Under the pieces are notes generated by a model. It made no database searches, had not been told where the DNA came from, and saw only the letters and a list, made by a program, of their open reading frames with translations. The translations under genes were made by a program, and so were the position numbers. This document shows, piece by piece, positions 57,462 through 64,000 of a stretch of 64,000 nucleotides of DNA (positions are counted from its first letter, which is position 1; the number at the start of each line of letters is the position of its first letter). Source of the DNA: Faucicola osloensis_D (GTDB lineage: Bacteria > Pseudomonadota > Gammaproteobacteria > Pseudomonadales > Moraxellaceae); NCBI GenBank assembly GCA_020041925.1, contig CP083409.1; one strand, 5' to 3'.

Positions 57462-60188
57462 ATGCAAAAATTTTTACCGCGTCTTAATCAATTAGCTGCT
57501 TCGATTGCGCTAGCAGCAGGTGGCGCTGCGTTGATGCCAACTGCACAAGCAGCTGCGCCAACTGCAGGTTCTAACATTAGCAACATTGCAACTGCAAGCT
57601 ATACTGATGGTAATGGCGCTAGCAAAACCGTTACTTCAAATCAAGTCAAAACCATAGTATTACAAGTATCTAGCTTCACGCTAGTGGCTGACCGTAATGC
57701 CACTATCAATCCAAATGGCACAGCGACGTTATCACATACATTGACCAATACCGGTAATGGTACAGACACCTTTACTTTAAGTGTGTCACAATTGGGCGGC
57801 GACGACTTTGATTTAAACAACGTCCATATTTATTTGGACAGTAATCAAGATGGCGTACCTGACGACAATATTGACATCAATAATGTCAGCAATAGAGTAA
57901 CCTTAACTGCGAATCAGTCAGTAGGTATCATTGTGGTATCAACGGTGCCTGTGGACCAAGCTGATGGTAAAAAAGCTAAGTATACCTTAAACGCTACCGC
58001 GGGTTTTGATCCAACAGTTAAAGACTCTAACACCGACACTGTAACCGTGAGTGCCGGTGCTTCAATGCAGATTCAAAAGAGTGCGAGTGTGGCTAGCGTG
58101 GCACCAAACGGTGATATCACTTACACATTGACTTATAAAAATACCGGTAATGGTGCTGCGCCATTTGTTACCATTCAAGATACTTTACCAAATACAGTTA
58201 CCTATAATCCGGGTTCTGGTTTGTGGAGTGGTTCATCAACTGCTTTGACTGACGCTACTGGTGGTGACCCTGTAGGTATTGACTATCGTTATGATAGTAA
58301 TAGCACGACCGTCTATGTGTCTTTAACTAATGTGCCCGCTAACTCAACGGGTACGGTAAAATTCACTGTTAAAGCAAATGCTGGCAACAATAGCACCGTT
58401 AACAACACTGCATCAATATTCATTGATGATAATAATGACCCAACCAATACCCCATCAGGCACTACCCCAACCAAGTCTAACCAAACGACTGTAACGCCAA
58501 CGCTTACCTATACAGGTACCATTAACGACTCAGCAACCGATGTGTATGCTGATAAACCTGTGCCGCCGACACTGACACCGACAAATGATGACACCATCAA
58601 CTCGAGCACGACGCAAGGTACACCGGTAGTATTTGGTGATGATAATGGCTCTACTGATGGTGGTCCTGATCTAATCGTTGTCCATAACACAGGTACCGCT
58701 ACAGAAACTTTTAATGTGTCGATTAATAAGTCAGCATTACCAAGCGGTAGCATTGTTCAATTATTCAAGTCTGATGGTGTAACACCACTGACCGATACTA
58801 ATGGCGACGGTGTTGTTGATACGGGTCCAATAGCAGCCGGCGGAACCTATAATGTTATCGCTAAAGTAACATTACCAAGCACTTATTCAGAGACCGATGC
58901 CAGTATTACTAATGTAACAACATTAACATTAACACCTGTATCTAACCCATCAGCAACTGATACTATCAAGCTTGTGATTACTGATGTTGTTAAGGCGACT
59001 GTTGACTTGACCAACGGCGACAACACTAATACAACTACCGGTGGCCCAACAGCCGGTTCATCGGGTCAAGATACCGGTATACCGGTGGATACTAAAACCA
59101 CCGCGCCAGGTACTGCGGTTACTTTCCCGTTGAGTGTTACCAATACTTCAGCCACACCGGATAACTTTAATCTAAGCAGCACTGGATTACCAAGTGGTTG
59201 GACTGTTCAGTATTATGTTGATGCCAATAAAGATGGTGTACCAGACGGTGCGGCAATCACTAATACCGGTAATATTCCTGCAAGTTCAACGGTTAATTTG
59301 ATTGCGGTAGTGACACCATCTGCCAATCAAGCACCAATTACTCAAAATGTGGTATTTACGGTAAGCTCGCCAGCGACGGGTCTGAGTGATAGCATGACTG
59401 ACCAAGTCGTGGTGTCAGCAAAACGTTCACTGTCTTTGGCTGCAGATAATGTTGGTCAAGTAGCGCCAGGTGGCACTGTAACCTACACTCATACCTTAAC
59501 CAATAATGGTACTATCACTGAGGGTACTACAGCAGGATCTCTGCCATATACGCTGACCAATACCCAATCTGGTTGGACTACAACCTTATATGTAGATCTC
59601 AACAACAATGGTCTTGCCGATAACAACGAGCTAGTTACTGGTAATGATTTGGGTGCATTGATTGCTACTTATAATGCGGATAATAACAGTATATCAGGCT
59701 TAGAAGCTGGTCAATCAATCAAGCTACTTATCAAGGTCGAGGCACCAGCCAATGCGAATGCAGGGGTGCAAAACAGTAATGTACTAACTGTAAGCCCAAC
59801 AACTGTTTCTGGCACTACTACTGCGCCTGTGTCTAATACTGATTTGACAACTGTGAATGATGGTCAAATTCGTTTAGTCAAGGAACAAGCCATTGCTGAT
59901 TGTACTTCAGGCGTACCGGGTGCTTATTCACAAAACACCATTTCAGCCAAGCCAGGTACCTGTGTTGCTTATCGCATTACTGCAACGAACGAAGGCAATG
60001 TACCTGTAACAGTCGTGAAAATCAATGATACCGTACCAACCTATACGACGTTAGTATCAGGCTCTGCAAGCAATAACGCCACAGTAGGTACAGTAACTGT
60101 TATTGGTAGTGCGATTCAGAATGATGTAGGCACCCTGAATGGTAACGCAGCAGCACAATTGAAATTTGTTGTTAAAATTGATAATTAA
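57462..60188 (+). CDS. Secreted DUF11-type repeat protein (paralog 3)
   Basis: A 908-residue exported protein with signal peptide ending AQA (about 30), the shared GSNISNIATASYTDGNG start, a LSHTLTNTGNGTDTFTL module, acidic calcium-type loops (DSNQDGVPDD, DTNGDGVVDTG, DANKDGVPDG, DLNNNGLAD) and a final CVAYRITATNEG domain. Domain order matches paralogs 1 and 2. An AGAGGT site precedes the ATG. A terminator-like hairpin follows. Confidence 0.82.
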   Translation: MQKFLPRLNQLAASIALAAGGAALMPTAQAAAPTAGSNISNIATASYTDGNGASKTVTSNQVKTIVLQVSSFTLVADRNATINPNGTATLSHTLTNTGNGTDTFTLSVSQLGGDDFDLNNVHIYLDSNQDGVPDDNIDINNVSNRVTLTANQSVGIIVVSTVPVDQADGKKAKYTLNATAGFDPTVKDSNTDTVTVSAGASMQIQKSASVASVAPNGDITYTLTYKNTGNGAAPFVTIQDTLPNTVTYNPGSGLWSGSSTALTDATGGDPVGIDYRYDSNSTTVYVSLTNVPANSTGTVKFTVKANAGNNSTVNNTASIFIDDNNDPTNTPSGTTPTKSNQTTVTPTLTYTGTINDSATDVYADKPVPPTLTPTNDDTINSSTTQGTPVVFGDDNGSTDGGPDLIVVHNTGTATETFNVSINKSALPSGSIVQLFKSDGVTPLTDTNGDGVVDTGPIAAGGTYNVIAKVTLPSTYSETDASITNVTTLTLTPVSNPSATDTIKLVITDVVKATVDLTNGDNTNTTTGGPTAGSSGQDTGIPVDTKTTAPGTAVTFPLSVTNTSATPDNFNLSSTGLPSGWTVQYYVDANKDGVPDGAAITNTGNIPASSTVNLIAVVTPSANQAPITQNVVFTVSSPATGLSDSMTDQVVVSAKRSLSLAADNVGQVAPGGTVTYTHTLTNNGTITEGTTAGSLPYTLTNTQSGWTTTLYVDLNNNGLADNNELVTGNDLGALIATYNADNNSISGLEAGQSIKLLIKVEAPANANAGVQNSNVLTVSPTTVSGTTTAPVSNTDLTTVNDGQIRLVKEQAIADCTSGVPGAYSQNTISAKPGTCVAYRITATNEGNVPVTVVKINDTVPTYTTLVSGSASNNATVGTVTVIGSAIQNDVGTLNGNAAAQLKFVVKIDN

Positions 60189-60226
60189 TAACCAATCTTT
60201 TATTTAACCCATTTTTTTAATTTAAC

Positions 60227-60257
60227 TGCTATAGCCTACTATCGTATGGCTATAGCA
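60227..60257 (+). terminator. Hairpin after paralog 3
   Basis: Perfect 10-bp arms TGCTATAGCC/GGCTATAGCA with an 11-nt loop, followed by CTTTAT. It is probably a terminator, though the T-run is short. Confidence 0.6.
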
Positions 60258-60389
60258 CTTTATCCGATTGATTATCAATTTGTTTTTAGATAAATGGTAT
60301 AAGCGCCATAATTTGTATTAAGTATTAATTAGTCAAACATGTAAATTACTCACCTTTTTTTAGTTTATTACTATAGTAGGTAGCAGTCA

Positions 60390-63300
60390 TTGGTTATTTT
60401 ATCTCTACAACATCGTTGTATCCAGACAACCTTTTTGTTGTCATCGCTTACTGCAGCTATATTAACGGCACATCAAGCGCAAGCACAAACGCGCCTACCC
60501 GATACTAATACAATTATTAAAAATACTGCGTATGTCACCTTTAATGACGTTGATGGCAGTCAACAAACGATAGAATCTAATACGGTAAGCGTTGATATCA
60601 ATGCGTTGTATGTGATTAACCTTTCACCCACTGTTTCACAAAAAGTTGAGGCAGGTTCGCGGGTCATTTGGTCAACTTCTTTGACCAATAATAGTAACGC
60701 CCCAGTCAATGTGAGTTTCGAATCGCTTAACCAAACTGGGCTTTCTAATATCAAAGTGTATGTTGATAGCAATCAAAATGGCGAGTTTGACAGTAATGAT
60801 CGACTAGCTGATAAAGACTTAGCCCTGAGTGCAAATCAGCAAGTTGTTTTATGGGTAGTGGCTACTGCAAATGCTACTTTAAGCAATAATCAACAATTAA
60901 GTTTTCCATTGCGTGCCACCATTGCTGAAGATAGTACCGTAACAGCCCAGACTGAACTTGCTATGCAGGTAGTAGCCCCGAACTTAGTACTGCGTCAATT
61001 TTCGGATCGCACTAGTATTGATCCCAATAGTACTAAAAATTTTGATATCACATATAATTTGGAGATGTCTAATACAGGCTCAACAGCTATTATGCCGACT
61101 ACTGTAACGATTGATGGTCAATTGCAACCCATGATATTATTGATCAATCCGTTACCACCAAATACCAAATACAAATCATTAACAGTGGTAAATCCAAATG
61201 CGCTCGTGCTATATCGTACTGGTGACAATAGCTATACAACAAAGCCACCTGCCGATCTTAGTACTTTAAATGAAATAATTGTTGGTTACCCTTCCTTAGC
61301 AAGCTCTCAAGCCGAACGTCTAAGTTTAACTGTAACCATGAATAGCAATACCGCTCAAACTGTCATTGATAATCAGTTTGGTGTTCAGTACAACAATGCG
61401 GCAGGTGAAACACAATTCTTACAATCAAATGTAATTGATACCCAAGTTGCTGGCAAAGCAAGTATAGCCATTACATCAAGAGATTTTACCACCCCAATTA
61501 CCACGAGTACCCTTGGTGCACCCCTATCTATTAAAGCCAGTGCAACCATGTGTAACGCTGACCGTAACGCCTTGGACAAAGTTAAGCTACGTGTCCATTC
61601 ACCAAAAACTGGTGATATTGTTGAAGTCATTGCTATTGAAACAATGCCCAACAGTGGCATCTATGAATATCAACTGCCTACCGAGGCTAATAGCAAAGCC
61701 AATACCAATGATCAGATTTTACAATCTGTGCGTCGCGACAATGTCGATGTTGCCTTAATCAACTGTTTAGATCAGAATGAACAATCTACCCAATCTATTG
61801 AAGATGTGGTCCAAACTGTCTTGATTGACCCTTATGGTTTTGTATTTGACGCCAAGACTGGCTTACCAGTTGCGGGTGCAACAGTCACTTTATTAGGCTC
61901 AGATGGAAAACCGGTTGGCAACAATGTAGCTTTCAAATTAGATTTGACGACAGGCAAGCAGATTTCTATCCCCGCTAAACAAATTACCGATGCTGACGGT
62001 GGTTTCATTTATCCTTTGGTCAATGTAGGGACTTACAGCCTTAAAGTAGACACCAGCACTATTCCGGGCAATATCAAGTATACTTTTACCAGTGATAAGT
62101 CCACTTATCCAATTGCCAGTTTTGCAAAAGACAAGCTTGTCCATGAGAGTTACTCATATGGTGGTAGCTTTAGCTTAAATAGTGGTGATCCTGCGTTAAA
62201 TATCGATATTCCTATTGACCCGCAGCAACAGGTTAATACTCAATTATTCGTTAATAAAGCAGCAAGTGTTAATAACGTGGAAGTGGGAGACTTTGCTGAT
62301 TATACCGTAACTATCGCTAATCGAGGCAGTAACAGCGCTGAAGCAGTTGCGATGACAGATACACTGCCTCGTGGATTTATCTACACAGTTGGTAGTATGC
62401 GTGTTAACGGTATCAAAGTGGCAGACCCAGCTGGCGGTAAAGGACCTTATCTCAAGCTCGGTGTGGGTAGCTTAAAGCCTAATACTGAAATTAAAGTCCA
62501 ATATCGAGTACAGATTGGGCCCAATGCATTAAATGGCGATGGTGTCAACCGCGTACAGGCAAAAGATGAAGCGGGACAAGCATCTAATGAGGCATCAGCC
62601 AAAATTGATGTGCGTCCCGGTGCATTAATTCAAGATGGTTTCATCATTGGTAAAGTGTTCGTCGACTGCAACAAAAACGGTATCCAAGATAATGGTGAGC
62701 AAGGTGTACCAGGTGTACGCTTATATTTGGAAGACGGCAGTTTTATCATCACCGATCGTGAAGGTAAATATGATTTTTATGGTATTAGTGCCAAGACACA
62801 TGTATTAAAACTTGACCGTACTACCCTTCCCGCTCAAAGCAAACTGCGCCTTATCAGTAATCGTCAAGCCGGTGATGCAGGTAGCCGCTTTGTAGACTTA
62901 CGCCGTGGCGAACTGCATCGCGCAGATTTTGCCATTGTCGATACAGATGACAATAACAGCGAATCCTGCAACCAATCTCTACTTGAACAAGTTGCTGAAC
63001 GCAAGAAAAAAATCGAACAAGATAACATCAATCTTGAGCAAGTAATCCGTGCTGACTTAACAACTGATCCGCTCAACTACGCTGTTAGTGATGTACGTGG
63101 ACAACCAGCCAGTGGCTGTATTACCGCTGAAGGTGTTAGCAGTAATTGTAATGTTGAACTTACTAAAACAGCACAAAATCAGTTAAGCCGTATTAGCATT
63201 GAACCCGTTGCTGCAATCAAAACCTTGAACCTTGAACAAACCCTAGAAGAAGCAACCAATAACTCGCTGCAAATTTTAAATTTAACTGATGGTCAAATTC

Positions 63301-64000
63301 TACCAATCAACCAAGCCACCATTCAAATCAAAGGAATGGCAGGTGCACAGTTGCAGTTATGGGTCAATGGTCAGCAAGTCCCAGAGAGTCGTATTGGTAA
63401 AAAAGCCGTATTGCCAGACTCTCAAGTTGCAGGTTTTGACTATATCGGTGTGCCGTTAGCGATAGGTAAAAATCAAATTGAAGTCCGTCAGCTTGATATG
63501 ATGGGGAATATCCGCGCTACCCGTGCCATCACTGTCATTGCGCCCGATAATTTGAGTAAAATCAGTATTGATTCCCCCAAACAAGATGTAGCTGCCAATG
63601 GTAGCGATGTCTATCAAGCGGTGGTTAAGGTTGTTGATCAGTTTGGCACACCTGTCTCTAGCCGTACTCCAGTCACGCTTAATAGTACTATTGGTACTAT
63701 TCAAATTAAAGATGTCAACCCTGACCAAACGGGCATTCAAACCTTTATTGAGGGCGGTAGCTTGTTGGTACCGATTCAAAGCCCAAGTCAACCAGGTGAA
63801 GGGATGTTAGAGGTTGAAAGCGGCAGTTATCATGCCAATCAGCGGGTACAATTTTTACCTGACCTACGTCCTTTAATCGTTGCCGGTATTGTCGAAGGTC
63901 GCGTTAATTTCAAAACCTTTGATCCAAAAAACTTAAGCCAAGTTGATAGCCGTGATGGGTTCGAAGAAGAGCTATATGAAATTGCAGATACTGATAATCA
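60390..64000 (+). CDS. Large secreted DUF11/SdrD_B-like protein, cut by window end
   Basis: An open frame runs from 60384 to the window edge without a stop, giving at least 1203 residues. The TTG at 60390 is the likely start: GTAGG lies upstream and the product has a signal peptide ending HQAQA. Domains in order: a short NTIIKNTAYVTFNDVDG start like its paralogs, bacterial-Ig-like repeats, a DUF11 domain (VNKAASVNNVEVGDFADYTVTI), an SdrD_B-like domain (GKVFVDCNKNGIQDNGEQGV), and an invasin-type Ig segment (VVKVVDQFGTPVSSRTPV). Related proteins often end in an outer-membrane barrel, which would lie beyond the window. Confidence 0.8.
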   Translation, partial: MVILSLQHRCIQTTFLLSSLTAAILTAHQAQAQTRLPDTNTIIKNTAYVTFNDVDGSQQTIESNTVSVDINALYVINLSPTVSQKVEAGSRVIWSTSLTNNSNAPVNVSFESLNQTGLSNIKVYVDSNQNGEFDSNDRLADKDLALSANQQVVLWVVATANATLSNNQQLSFPLRATIAEDSTVTAQTELAMQVVAPNLVLRQFSDRTSIDPNSTKNFDITYNLEMSNTGSTAIMPTTVTIDGQLQPMILLINPLPPNTKYKSLTVVNPNALVLYRTGDNSYTTKPPADLSTLNEIIVGYPSLASSQAERLSLTVTMNSNTAQTVIDNQFGVQYNNAAGETQFLQSNVIDTQVAGKASIAITSRDFTTPITTSTLGAPLSIKASATMCNADRNALDKVKLRVHSPKTGDIVEVIAIETMPNSGIYEYQLPTEANSKANTNDQILQSVRRDNVDVALINCLDQNEQSTQSIEDVVQTVLIDPYGFVFDAKTGLPVAGATVTLLGSDGKPVGNNVAFKLDLTTGKQISIPAKQITDADGGFIYPLVNVGTYSLKVDTSTIPGNIKYTFTSDKSTYPIASFAKDKLVHESYSYGGSFSLNSGDPALNIDIPIDPQQQVNTQLFVNKAASVNNVEVGDFADYTVTIANRGSNSAEAVAMTDTLPRGFIYTVGSMRVNGIKVADPAGGKGPYLKLGVGSLKPNTEIKVQYRVQIGPNALNGDGVNRVQAKDEAGQASNEASAKIDVRPGALIQDGFIIGKVFVDCNKNGIQDNGEQGVPGVRLYLEDGSFIITDREGKYDFYGISAKTHVLKLDRTTLPAQSKLRLISNRQAGDAGSRFVDLRRGELHRADFAIVDTDDNNSESCNQSLLEQVAERKKKIEQDNINLEQVIRADLTTDPLNYAVSDVRGQPASGCITAEGVSSNCNVELTKTAQNQLSRISIEPVAAIKTLNLEQTLEEATNNSLQILNLTDGQILPINQATIQIKGMAGAQLQLWVNGQQVPESRIGKKAVLPDSQVAGFDYIGVPLAIGKNQIEVRQLDMMGNIRATRAITVIAPDNLSKISIDSPKQDVAANGSDVYQAVVKVVDQFGTPVSSRTPVTLNSTIGTIQIKDVNPDQTGIQTFIEGGSLLVPIQSPSQPGEGMLEVESGSYHANQRVQFLPDLRPLIVAGIVEGRVNFKTFDPKNLSQVDSRDGFEEELYEIADTDN

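Overview
The window looks like a chromosomal segment of a gammaproteobacterium of the Moraxellaceae (Moraxella or Psychrobacter type). This is judged from the AT-rich gene style, the type I-F CRISPR repeats, the polyphosphate kinase 2, and the run of DUF11 surface proteins. No 16S gene is present, so the genus is inferred.

Layout. 0-5.8 kb is a minus-strand catabolic operon: ridA-like, DUF1028, LysR, M20 deacylase, fused amino-acid ABC permease/ATPase, and D-2-hydroxyacid dehydrogenase. 6.1-8.4 kb holds a divergent flavin monooxygenase / Fe(II)-2OG dioxygenase pair. 8.5-17.1 kb is an accessory minus-strand operon of five tightly coupled genes: a small unknown protein, two very large tyrosine-recombinase-like proteins, a one-TRD HsdS-like protein and an HsdM-like protein that has lost its catalytic motif. 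I do not recognise it as a named system. 17.2-21.7 kb is a plasmid-like integrated element: integrase, excisionase-like protein, CI-type repressor, Rep_3 initiator and five iterons.

21.8-40.6 kb is a complete type I-F CRISPR-Cas locus in a non-canonical order. cas2-3 is divergent from a KilAC-like gene followed by csy1, csy2, csy3, csy4 and cas1, then a very long array of 160 repeats and 159 spacers. Between cas2-3 and the KilAC-like gene lies a separate three-repeat mini-array with degenerate repeats and two identical spacers. The spacer matches 19 of the first 21 positions of a CC-flanked site about 60 nt further on, ending 9 nt upstream of a good -35/-10 promoter. This is the signature of a Cas-regulating crRNA that guides Cascade to repress, not cleave. 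It is the most interesting signal in the window. The repressed promoter would first transcribe a short two-hairpin RNA ending in a terminator, then the KilAC-like gene and csy genes.

41.2 kb onward is more ordinary chromosome: tRNA-Val(GAC), a PepSY / cytochrome b561 / OmpR-type regulator / histidine kinase cluster, ppk2, and then about 18 kb of tandem DUF11-type secreted repeat proteins (46.0 kb to the window end), the last of which is cut by the window edge.
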